Of a DNA stretch of 63,981 nt, positions 37,391-45,332 are shown piece after piece. Source of the DNA: Loktanella salsilacus (lineage in GTDB: Bacteria > Pseudomonadota > Alphaproteobacteria > Rhodobacterales > Rhodobacteraceae). The notes beneath the pieces are model-generated. The model was not told where the DNA came from and made no database searches. It saw only the letters and a program-made list of their open reading frames with translations. The stretch spans positions 1-63,981 of the forward strand of contig NZ_FOTF01000020.1 in assembly GCF_900114485.1 (NCBI RefSeq). Direction: 5' to 3'. The position numbers and the translations under genes are program-made. The stretch's first letter is position 1, and each line of letters starts with the position of its first letter.

Positions 37391-38145
37391 GCGCCCTGAT
37401 CGAAGTCCGTGATCTGGCCGTGACCTTTGGGTCGCGTCAGTCCCAAGTTCAGGCTGTCCAGAACGTCAGCTTTGACGTTCAACAGGGCGAAAGCTTTGGC
37501 CTTGTCGGCGAAAGTGGGTCTGGCAAATCCACTGTGCTGCGTGCGATCTGTGGTCTTGCCCCAACAAGCGCGGGCACCATCAAGATTGACGGAAAGCTGC
37601 TCGCTTCGCCCCGCGATCCGGCGTTCTATGCCCAAGTGCAGATGGTTTTTCAGGACCCTTACGGGTCAATCCACCCGCGCCATACGATTGACCGGGTGCT
37701 GTCGGAGCCGCTGGCGATCCACGGGTTTAAGAACGCCGAAGACCGGATTGAAAAAGCACTGAACGACGTGGGCCTCGGCGGTGGATTTCGCTTCCGCTTT
37801 CCGCACCAATTGTCCGGAGGCCAACGTCAGCGCGTCGCTATCGCCCGCGCCCTGATCCTTGAACCGCAAATCCTGCTGCTGGACGAACCGACCTCTGCCC
37901 TTGATGCATCCATTCAGGCCGAGGTTTTGAATTTGCTGGACGCACTGCGCATAGAAAAAGGACTGACCTATCTTTTGGTCAGTCACGACCTCGCTGTGGT
38001 GGCGCATATGTGCGAACGCCTTCTGGTGATGCAGCACGGAACTCGCGTCGAAGAACTGACCCGAACCGCCTTGCAAGGCCGGGATGCAACGCAAAAATAC
38101 ACGCAACAATTGCTGGTCGCCAGCGAAGGATTCAAAGCCCCATGA
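37387..38145 (+). CDS. Peptide ABC transporter ATP-binding protein (DppF-like)
   Basis: Second ATPase, 252 residues. Walker [10 protein letters not shown], the DppF-type Q-loop MVFQDPYGSIHPRHTIDRVLSE, signature QLSGGQRQRVAIARAL and Walker B LLLDEPTSALDASIQ. The ATG at 37387 gives the same ATGA overlap used throughout this operon; a TTG-type start three codons earlier is less likely. With the preceding gene it forms the heterodimeric ATPase pair of the importer. Confidence 0.9.
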   Translation: MSALIEVRDLAVTFGSRQSQVQAVQNVSFDVQQGESFGLVGESGSGKSTVLRAICGLAPTSAGTIKIDGKLLASPRDPAFYAQVQMVFQDPYGSIHPRHTIDRVLSEPLAIHGFKNAEDRIEKALNDVGLGGGFRFRFPHQLSGGQRQRVAIARALILEPQILLLDEPTSALDASIQAEVLNLLDALRIEKGLTYLLVSHDLAVVAHMCERLLVMQHGTRVEELTRTALQGRDATQKYTQQLLVASEGFKAP

Positions 38146-39203
38146 CCGACGTTCCGATGATATTTGATGGTCACAACGATTTCCTGCTTCGCCTGCTACG
38201 TGACCCGGATCAACGCCGCCAGACGTGGCTGACCGATACCGGACAAGGTCATCTTGACTTGCCGCGCATGAAGAAGGGCGGCTTTGGTGGTGGGTTCTTC
38301 GCAATCTATATATCATCGCCCGATCAGCCCATTGATATCGACGACATGATGGCACATCCGCCTTATGACGTCCCGCTGCCGCCCCTAATTGAACATGACG
38401 CTGCGCAGCCCACGGCACTGGCGATGGCCGGGCACCTTAAGTGGATGGAACGCGCCTCCGATGGGCAATTTCGCATCTGCTGCACGGTCGCGGAATTGCG
38501 CGACTGTCAGGCCAAGGGCATCATTTCGGGCATCATGCATATAGAGGGGGCGGAACCGATCGCAGCCAACCTTGATGCGCTTTATCTATTTCATGACATG
38601 GGCCTGCGGTCGCTTGGCCCCGTCTGGAGCCGCCCAACCGTATTCGGCCACGGTGTGCCCTTTGCCTTTCCGTCATCCCCAGATACCGGTCCCGGACTGA
38701 CGGAAGCGGGGAAAGACCTTGTGCGGTTGTGCAACGAACTTGGCATTATGCTGGACCTGTCGCACCTCAACGAGGCTGGGTTTAACGATGTCGCGGCCTT
38801 GTCCGATGCACCGCTGGTCGCGACCCATTCAAACGCCCATGCGATCACACCGTCGGCCCGCAACCTGACAGACCGACAATTAGACGTGATCCGCGACACA
38901 GGCGGCATGGTCGGACTGAACTTTGCCACCGGCTTTTTGAATCCAGACGGGGCCAAGGCCGAAGACCGCGGTTTCGATCCAATGCTGCGCCACCTCGACC
39001 ACCTGATCGGTAGATTAGGCGAAGATCACGTTGGCTTTGGCTCTGACTTTGACGGGGCGCAGGTCCCTAAGGCCATGGCCGACGTCGCAGGCCTTGGTGC
39101 ATTCCGCGATGCCCTTAGCGCACATGGCTTTGACGCGCCCCTGCTTGAAAAGCTGTGCCATAACAACTGGTTCGGCGTGTTGGACAGGACGTGGAAAGCC
39201 TGA
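38142..39203 (+). CDS. Membrane dipeptidase, peptidase family M19
   Basis: Zinc dipeptidase (renal dipeptidase family), 353 residues, no signal peptide, so probably cytoplasmic here. Metal-site motifs are visible in order: FDGHNDFLLRL (His and Asp), MHIEGAEPI (bridging Glu), ATHSNAHAITPSARNLTD (His) and VGFGSDFDG (Asp). It would hydrolyse L,L- or L,D-dipeptides to amino acids. Its ATG overlaps the stop of the DppF-like gene, so transporter and hydrolase are co-expressed, a direct import-then-cleave arrangement. An in-frame ATG at 38010 lies inside the ATPase gene and is rejected. Confidence 0.88.
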   Translation: MTDVPMIFDGHNDFLLRLLRDPDQRRQTWLTDTGQGHLDLPRMKKGGFGGGFFAIYISSPDQPIDIDDMMAHPPYDVPLPPLIEHDAAQPTALAMAGHLKWMERASDGQFRICCTVAELRDCQAKGIISGIMHIEGAEPIAANLDALYLFHDMGLRSLGPVWSRPTVFGHGVPFAFPSSPDTGPGLTEAGKDLVRLCNELGIMLDLSHLNEAGFNDVAALSDAPLVATHSNAHAITPSARNLTDRQLDVIRDTGGMVGLNFATGFLNPDGAKAEDRGFDPMLRHLDHLIGRLGEDHVGFGSDFDGAQVPKAMADVAGLGAFRDALSAHGFDAPLLEKLCHNNWFGVLDRTWKA

Positions 39204-39687
39204 CCCGGCCCCGGTTGCGCCACCATCCTAGGGCGACTAGCGCTAAAATGCGTTGCCACGTCGGTGCGGCGAGGTTGGCATTTTTGGGACGCGGGGAGCT
39301 GTGGTTTCCCATATTCATGCGCCTTTCCAGTCGTAACCTCAGTCTGCTCAAGGTTTTCGACGCCGTCGTGCGGGCATTGTCAAAGGCACTCTTCTAGAGG
39401 CGGGCAGGGCGCGCAATAAGTGTCGCAGGCTGACAATGTCTGAGGTCAGAACCTAAGCTGTAGCCGCGATCAAAAGCGATACGTCAAAAAGTCAGATTTC
39501 AGACGATCATTTCGACGGCCGTAATGGCGGCAATGTCTTCTACGAAAACGGCCATCCGAACGCGTCACGCAGTCAACACCCTTACCCCAGATCGAGGGCA
39601 TGACGGGGCGATAGGGCCACCGAAAGTGCAACCTCCGCGTCATTACCCACGAGAACGTTCGGGTTCAATATTAGAAGTGGTTAAAGA
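39204..39687. other. Intergenic region with a LysR remnant
   Basis: About 480 bp after the dipeptide operon. Apart from a short LysR-like N-terminal fragment (39317-39397) I see no gene. The sequence is lower in coding character and may be decayed DNA. Confidence 0.35.
39317..39397 (+). pseudogene. Truncated LysR-family N-terminus
   Basis: The frame reads MRLSSRNLSLLKVFDAVVRA then LSKALF-stop. Residues NLSLLKVFDAVVR look like the first helix of a LysR helix-turn-helix domain. Nothing recognisable continues downstream in any frame, so this would be a decayed remnant. Similarity is short and could be chance. Confidence 0.3.
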
Positions 39688-39744
39688 TTAATCGTTTAAT
39701 CAAAAAACGTTGACACGTCCCACTTCGGTTGCTTAATCGTTTTA
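39688..39744 (+). promoter_or_regulatory. Promoter with two LacI-type operators for the purine operon
   Basis: TTAATCGTTTAA (39688-39699) and TTAATCGTTTTA (39733-39744) are related sites with a central CG, as expected for LacI-family binding. Between them lies TTGACA (39710-39715), and 17 bp later TTAATC (39733) as a weak -10, so the second operator overlaps the -10. The LacI-type gene starts 17 bp downstream. Confidence 0.5.
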
Positions 39745-39761
39745 CCAATGGGGCGAGAAGC

Positions 39762-40739
39762 ATGACGACTATTAAACAAATTGCTATGGATATGGGTGTC
39801 TCGGCCGCGACCGTTTCGAATGCGCTGACTGGGAAAGGACGTGTTTCTTCCGACATGGTTGAGCGGATTAAGAAGCGCGCACACGATCTAGGGTATCGTC
39901 CCAGCCTTGCGGGTCGTGCTTTGCGCAGTGGTCAGACTGGTATTCTTGGATTGGTCATGCCCGATTTGACCAACCCGCTGTTCCCGCGCATCGCACAGCA
40001 TTTGTCTTTGGTGGCTGCGGATCGGCAGTTGGGTATCCTTATTGCGGATTCACGCGGTAATCCCGACGAGCAGACGCAAGCAATTAACAGATTGTTGGAC
40101 AGGGGCGTGGATGGTCTCTTGATCGTGCCGCAAAAAGGCACAGCGCCGGGGCTGCAGAATGTTCCGACAGTGATTATCAACACGGCCTCAGACCCCGACA
40201 ATTCGGTCAGTGCGGATCATGCGGGGGGCGGTAGAATGATCGCGGAGCATATTGCGTCGCTGGGCCACCGCCATGTTATCCTGCTTGGTGAAGACCGCGT
40301 TTCAGAGGTGCAGCGGGATCGGGTCGCAGGGATGCGCGCCGGTTTTGATCCATCAATTCACCTGCAAGAAATCTGGGGTGAGAGCGGGATTGATCAGCTT
40401 GTATCGGCGATCCAAAACGGCGCGACCGCTGTTATTACGACATCAGATTTGTTGGCGCTTCGTGTTCATTCTCATTTAACGCGCAACGGGATTGTCGTGC
40501 CGCATGATGTCAGCCTGACAGGATTCGACGATCTGCCATTCGCAATCGCGATGCACCCCACACTGACGACAGTGGCACAGGATGTTGAACAGATTGCTGG
40601 TTTGGCAATCGAAAGGCTGATCCTCGAAATTCAGGGCGAAACCCTGCCCGCGCAAAACGCAAACGTCGCGATGCGCCTTGTAATACGAAACTCTACCACC
40701 AAACAAAACTCGAAAACTAAACCGGAGATCCTACAATGA
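39762..40739 (+). CDS. LacI-family transcriptional regulator of the nucleoside/purine operon
   Basis: Regulator of 325 residues. The LacI helix-turn-helix and hinge (TIKQIAMDMGVSAATVSNAL ... RPSLAGRALRSG) is followed by a PBP1-like effector domain (ILGLVMPDLTNPLFPRIAQH ... LTGFDDLPFAIAMHPTLTTV). I prefer the ATG at 39762, which begins the DNA-binding domain, over 39729. Its 3' end overlaps the binding-protein gene by 4 bp, so it is the first gene of a seven-gene operon. By context a purine base or nucleoside is the likely effector; PurR of enteric bacteria is a family precedent. Confidence 0.85.
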   Translation: MTTIKQIAMDMGVSAATVSNALTGKGRVSSDMVERIKKRAHDLGYRPSLAGRALRSGQTGILGLVMPDLTNPLFPRIAQHLSLVAADRQLGILIADSRGNPDEQTQAINRLLDRGVDGLLIVPQKGTAPGLQNVPTVIINTASDPDNSVSADHAGGGRMIAEHIASLGHRHVILLGEDRVSEVQRDRVAGMRAGFDPSIHLQEIWGESGIDQLVSAIQNGATAVITTSDLLALRVHSHLTRNGIVVPHDVSLTGFDDLPFAIAMHPTLTTVAQDVEQIAGLAIERLILEIQGETLPAQNANVAMRLVIRNSTTKQNSKTKPEILQ

Positions 40740-41755
40740 AAAATGCAATCTCACTCTCAGCCCTTTGCTGTGCGCTTGCGACAAGCGCGTTTGCGCAAGA
40801 CAAGACGCTGACAATCTCGGTTTATTCATTTGCACAGGATGAATACAAAGAGATTCTTTACGATCCGTTTGAAGAGATTTGCGATTGTACGCTTGTCGTC
40901 GAAACTGGCAATAGCGTCGAGCGGATGGCCAAGATCGAAGCGAACGCTTCAAACCCCGTGATCGATATGGCGGTCATCGCATCGCAAGATGCGCTAGAAT
41001 TAGCACGCAAAGATTTGTTGGCACAACTTGATGTCTCGAAGCTTGCAAACCTCAGCAAGCTTTACAGCGCAGCGCAGGATCCGATCGGCGATAACTTTGC
41101 CGTTGGATACACTTTTTATGCAAGCTCGATTGTCTATCGTTCCGATCTAATCAAGGTCAACAGCTGGGCCGATTTGCTTGATGAAAAGCTCGCTGGAAAT
41201 GTGGCGCTCCCGAACATCACCGGAACGCAGGGCCCTCTGACTTTGATGATGCTCGATAAGGCCGCTGGCAACGACGGTAGTGACCTTACGGGCGTGATTT
41301 CAGAGGTGGGAAAGCACGCAGACGATATCGTGACATTTTACTCGCGCTCTTCCGAGTTGACGCAATTGATGAACCAAGAAGAGGTGATTGCGGCTCCGGT
41401 TGGCCGATTTGCGTGGAGTGCCTTTAAGGATTCCCCACTGCCTTTTGCATGGGCTGAACCTGCCGAAGGCCAAGCCGGCGGCATGAATGTTATGGTCATG
41501 ACTAAAGGCAACGGTAACGAAGATTTGGCTTACCAATTCATGGACTATTGGTTGTCAACAGAAGTGCAGACCAAAGTTGCAGAGGCTTTGGTCGATAGCC
41601 CAGCAAATGCAGAAGTTGTCGTTAGCGATGAAATTGCGGACAACCTGACGTATGGTGCGGACCTGATCAATTCGCTGAACCTTCTTTCGCCTGCTGAAAT
41701 TATCGACAACCGCGAGGCTTGGGTCGAGCAGTGGAACACTGAAGTTATCCAGTGA
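40736..41755 (+). CDS. Substrate-binding protein of a spermidine/iron-type ABC transporter
   Basis: Periplasmic protein of 339 residues with a signal peptide (MKNAISLSALCCALATSAFAQD) and a type II extracellular solute-binding fold (SBP_bac_1/PotD-like): LTISVYSFAQDEYKEILYDPF, then VDMAVIAS-like and NITGTQGPLTLMML segments. The mature protein has a Cys pair (ICDCTLVV). Family members bind polyamines, Fe3+, thiamine or other small molecules. The downstream nucleoside hydrolase and adenine deaminase suggest a nucleoside or purine ligand, which is inference from context. Confidence 0.8.
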   Translation: MKNAISLSALCCALATSAFAQDKTLTISVYSFAQDEYKEILYDPFEEICDCTLVVETGNSVERMAKIEANASNPVIDMAVIASQDALELARKDLLAQLDVSKLANLSKLYSAAQDPIGDNFAVGYTFYASSIVYRSDLIKVNSWADLLDEKLAGNVALPNITGTQGPLTLMMLDKAAGNDGSDLTGVISEVGKHADDIVTFYSRSSELTQLMNQEEVIAAPVGRFAWSAFKDSPLPFAWAEPAEGQAGGMNVMVMTKGNGNEDLAYQFMDYWLSTEVQTKVAEALVDSPANAEVVVSDEIADNLTYGADLINSLNLLSPAEIIDNREAWVEQWNTEVIQ

Positions 41756-41818
41756 AATTGCGGGGCGGTCGATGGGTCGCCCCTCATCCCCCCTTCCAGT
41801 TCAAAATGGAGCCAGCAG

Positions 41819-42640
41819 ATGTTCTCAAATACTCGCGAAGGTCTTGCGCTGGCATTGCCCGCCGCAATATTCGCGCTTCTTCTATTTATCCTACCGGTCG
41901 GCATTCTATTGTCAGAGGCGTTTCAATCAGACGCGGGATGGACGCTAAGCGGCTACACAGATTTCTTTTCCAAACCTCTGAACCAAACCGTTTTCCTGCG
42001 CACGCTTAAACTGGGCGTCCTCGTTGCGGGTACGGCTGCCGTGATCGGTTATGCCGCCGCGTTTAGTATTAGCAATTTATCTCCCGTAGCACGGGGCCGC
42101 GTTTTTGGGCTCGTTATTCTACCGCTTATGATCTCTCCCGTCGCGCGGACTTATGCGTGGATCGTGATCTTGGGTCGGACTGGTATCGTGAACGACGCCT
42201 TGGTTGGATTGGGCCTAGCAGACACGCCCATCCGGCTGCTGTTCACCGAAACGGCGGTCTTCCTTGGCCTCTTGCAGCTGTTTATGCCTTTGATGATTAT
42301 CTCGCTGCTATCGGCGATGGAGAATATCCCGCGCGACGTTATTCCTGCCGCGCGTGTCTTGGGGGCCAACTGGTTTCAGGTGTTTTTCCGTGTGATCCTG
42401 CCGCTTACCAAAGAAGGTTTGGTCGTTGGAGGCACGCTGGTGTTTACTGGCGCGCTGACTGCCTACATTACGCCCGCCATTCTGGGTGGCTCCAAGGTGC
42501 TGATGTTGGAAACGCTGCTCTACCAACAGGTTAACGTTTCGAATGACTTTGTGTCGGCCAGTGTCATCGCAATGATCTTAATTATCATGTCCTTTACGGC
42601 AAATCTGCTGCTAAAGCGGATCGCCACGGCGCGGAAGTAA
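41819..42640 (+). CDS. ABC transporter permease (PotB-like)
   Basis: Inner-membrane permease of 273 residues with six helices. The first is ALALPAAIFALLLFILPVGILLSEAFQ; the EAA loop reads IPAARVLGANWFQVFFRVILP; typical PotB features include GRVFGLVILPLMISPVARTYAWI. GGAG sits a few bases upstream of the ATG. It is 63 bp after the binding-protein gene and 4 bp before the next permease gene. Confidence 0.87.
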   Translation: MFSNTREGLALALPAAIFALLLFILPVGILLSEAFQSDAGWTLSGYTDFFSKPLNQTVFLRTLKLGVLVAGTAAVIGYAAAFSISNLSPVARGRVFGLVILPLMISPVARTYAWIVILGRTGIVNDALVGLGLADTPIRLLFTETAVFLGLLQLFMPLMIISLLSAMENIPRDVIPAARVLGANWFQVFFRVILPLTKEGLVVGGTLVFTGALTAYITPAILGGSKVLMLETLLYQQVNVSNDFVSASVIAMILIIMSFTANLLLKRIATARK

Positions 42641-42644
42641 CCCC

Positions 42645-43421
42645 ATGAAAAATCTAACAAGCTGGGCGATCATCGGCCTGACCCTCATCTTTCTGATTGG
42701 GCCATTCATCATCATCATTTTCGCGGGCGCGTCTGCCGGTGAATCCCTTGCTTTCCCGCCCGACGGCTTGTCGCTCAGATGGTATCTCAAGGTTTTCACC
42801 ATTGAGAGCTTCCGTCAAAGCTTTGTGCTTTCGATGGGTCTTGCCATCTTCGGCACATTGGCGGCGCTGCTTTTGGGTATTCCTGCGGCCTACGCTCTGA
42901 ACCGCTACGAATTGCCCGGTGCAGAGACCATCCGCACAGTCGTGGCCTCGCCCATCATCGTGCCTGGCATTATCGTCGGTTTGGCGCTGCTGCGGTATAT
43001 GGTCATTCCATTGGATGTTACTGTCACGGTGGCACTGTTCATGGCGCATACTGCGCTTGTATTGCCTTATGCCGTGCGCGTCGTGTCATCGAGCCTGAAC
43101 AACCTGCGCTCTGACATGGAGGAGGCCGCCGTGTTGCTCGGCTGTACCCGCCTGCAAGCATTCACAAAAGTCGTGCTGCCTAACATTCGCGGCGGCGTGC
43201 TTGCCGCGTTTATTCTGGGCTTTGTGACCAGCTTTAATCAGGTGCCCGTGTCGCTGTTCCTGTCAGGGCCGGGAGTAAGGACGTTGCCCATCGATATGCT
43301 CGCATACATGGAAATCACCTATGATCCATCAGTCGCTGCACTCTCTGCGCTTCTGGCCTTCATGTCACTTGCCATCGTCTTTATCGCCGAACGCCTATTG
43401 GGATTTTCTCGCTATGTCTGA
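42645..43421 (+). CDS. ABC transporter permease (PotC-like)
   Basis: Second permease, 258 residues, six helices. It begins WAIIGLTLIFLIGPFIIIIFAG; the EAA loop is EEAAVLLGCTRLQAFTKVVLPNIRGG. The pair of unlike permeases is as in PotABCD systems. It overlaps the ATPase gene by 8 bp. Confidence 0.87.
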   Translation: MKNLTSWAIIGLTLIFLIGPFIIIIFAGASAGESLAFPPDGLSLRWYLKVFTIESFRQSFVLSMGLAIFGTLAALLLGIPAAYALNRYELPGAETIRTVVASPIIVPGIIVGLALLRYMVIPLDVTVTVALFMAHTALVLPYAVRVVSSSLNNLRSDMEEAAVLLGCTRLQAFTKVVLPNIRGGVLAAFILGFVTSFNQVPVSLFLSGPGVRTLPIDMLAYMEITYDPSVAALSALLAFMSLAIVFIAERLLGFSRYV

Positions 43422-44427
43422 AAAATATGTAAGCCTCCGTAACCTCACCCTGTCTTACGGCAAAACGGTTGCAGTCCCAAACCTGAACCTTGATGTCGTC
43501 GAAGGCGAACTGATCGCGCTACTGGGGCCATCGGGCTGCGGCAAAACCACCACCATGCGTGCCATCGCGGGGCTGCTGACACCTACGTCTGGCACCATCG
43601 TTATTGACGGGCGCGACGTTACCCGCGTCGCGGCCAACAAACGGGGCATCGGCTTGGTGTTCCAATCCTACGCACTGTTCCCGCACCTTAGCGCCTTTGA
43701 AAACGTGGCCTTCGGGTTACGCCTGCAAAAGATGCCAGAGACAGAAATCCGCCAGCGTACCGAGGCAGGTATCGCGACCGTCGGATTGGCAGGGTTCGAA
43801 AAACGTAAACCCGCAGAGATGTCAGGCGGCCAGCAACAGCGACTCGCCCTTGCACGGTCATTGGTGATGGAGCCAAAGGTGCTGCTGCTGGATGAACCGC
43901 TATCAAACCTCGATGCACGCCTGCGTCTAGAAATGCGCACCGAACTCCAGCGCGTCCAAAAGAAAACCGGCGTCACAATGGTGTTCGTCACACACGACCA
44001 ATCCGAAGCTTTGGCGCTGGCAGACCGGATTGTTTTGATGAAAGACGGCAAGATCGAACAACTGGGCACACCGCATCAACTCTATGCCGAACCGGCCACG
44101 GCGTTTGCGGCGGAATTCATGGGTTTCGAAAACATCTTCCGCGTCCAAGGCGAAAATCTTGTGTCTGATTTTGGTCAACTCCCGCTAGGGTTCAAAGCAA
44201 CCTCACCGATGCTTGCGTGGCGCCCAAGCGGCGTGCAGGTCGGTCAGGGCCCGTTAAGTGGCCGCGTCTCCGCTAGTAGCTTTGCAGGAGGACACCGCGA
44301 ATATGTCATTGATACCGCCCTTGGTCAGATCAAAGCAGACGCGCCAATTGAAACTTTAGAAGTCCCGCTTGGCGAAAACATTGCGTTTGATCTTCCGAAA
44401 TCTAACGCGAGGCAACTGTCCGCATGA
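43414..44427 (+). CDS. ABC transporter ATP-binding protein (PotA-like)
   Basis: ATPase of 337 residues. Walker A LLGPSGCGKTT, Q-loop FQSYALFPHLSAFENVAFG, signature MSGGQQQRLALARSL, Walker B LLLDEPLSNLDARLR and switch His VTHDQSEAL. A C-terminal TOBE-like regulatory region follows (about 240-337). The start at 43414 is inside the end of the permease gene, and the stop overlaps the hydrolase start by 4 bp (ATGA). Confidence 0.9.
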   Translation: MSEKYVSLRNLTLSYGKTVAVPNLNLDVVEGELIALLGPSGCGKTTTMRAIAGLLTPTSGTIVIDGRDVTRVAANKRGIGLVFQSYALFPHLSAFENVAFGLRLQKMPETEIRQRTEAGIATVGLAGFEKRKPAEMSGGQQQRLALARSLVMEPKVLLLDEPLSNLDARLRLEMRTELQRVQKKTGVTMVFVTHDQSEALALADRIVLMKDGKIEQLGTPHQLYAEPATAFAAEFMGFENIFRVQGENLVSDFGQLPLGFKATSPMLAWRPSGVQVGQGPLSGRVSASSFAGGHREYVIDTALGQIKADAPIETLEVPLGENIAFDLPKSNARQLSA

Positions 44428-45332
44428 GCACATTCTGGGTCGATACGGACTTTGGATTCGATGATCTTTGGGCACTTTTGGCGCTGCGCCATTTGGGTGA
44501 TGACATTGCGGGCATTTCGCTCGTGGCTGGAAACGCCACACTGGCGCAGGTCACCTCAAACGCCCTTGGCGCACGTCAGGCTTACGGTTTGGACGCGCCG
44601 ATCTACGCGGGTGCGGCCCGCCCACTCTTGCGCAATCCAGAAACGGCAGAGCGTATTTTGGGAACGCGCGGCATGCAAAGCCGTGGCCAGCATATACCAG
44701 ATGGCGGACCGCTGAGAGAAACCACGGACGCCCATACAGCGCTTAAAAGCTGGCTCGGCTCGGCACAGTACGGCATGCGGCGCGACATTCTGGCGATTGG
44801 CCCGCTCACAAACATCGCGCGTCTTGTGCAAGACGCACCCGAGTTGGCGCAAAACATCACGCGCCTTATCTGGATGGGCGGCAGCGACGGTGCGGGCAAT
44901 CACTCGGCACTGGCCGAATTTAACGCTTTGGCTGATCCAGACGCGGCCGCAATCGTCGCAGAGGCTGGCCTCCCGCTTGACGTGGTGGATCTCATGTTTT
45001 GCCGCACAGTGGCCTTTGGCCCTGACCAACTTCCGCGCACCGACCCCCTCACCGCCGACCTGCTTGGCGGGTATCTAGATATTGGGCTAACGAGGGGACG
45101 CCCGACCATGTCGATCTATGACCCGCTTGCCGCACTTGTTGCGTCTCAACCAGACGCCTTCGAATACCGCCAGTGTGACATGTCCGTTTCAGTGGCCTTG
45201 AATGCGACGCAGGGACAGACAACATTCAAACACACGACCAATGGATCAACTCGCCTTGTTGTTGGAACCACATTAGAGGCCGCAGAAATCTGTCTGGACG
45301 CGCTCACAGGGAACCACGCCAATGCCAACTGA
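44424..45332 (+). CDS. Inosine-uridine-type nucleoside hydrolase
   Basis: N-ribohydrolase of 302 residues that would split nucleosides to base and ribose in the cytoplasm. The calcium-binding motif is VDTDFGFDD (canonical DTDPGxDD, with Phe in place of Pro). Further family landmarks are VAGNATLAQVTSNAL, ILAIGPLTNIARLVQ and a C-terminal YDPLAALVA that supplies the last metal ligand. It is translationally coupled to the transporter ATPase and overlaps the adenine deaminase gene by 11 bp. Base preference cannot be read off, but the neighbour points to adenosine-type substrates. Confidence 0.87.
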   Translation: MSTFWVDTDFGFDDLWALLALRHLGDDIAGISLVAGNATLAQVTSNALGARQAYGLDAPIYAGAARPLLRNPETAERILGTRGMQSRGQHIPDGGPLRETTDAHTALKSWLGSAQYGMRRDILAIGPLTNIARLVQDAPELAQNITRLIWMGGSDGAGNHSALAEFNALADPDAAAIVAEAGLPLDVVDLMFCRTVAFGPDQLPRTDPLTADLLGGYLDIGLTRGRPTMSIYDPLAALVASQPDAFEYRQCDMSVSVALNATQGQTTFKHTTNGSTRLVVGTTLEAAEICLDALTGNHANAN

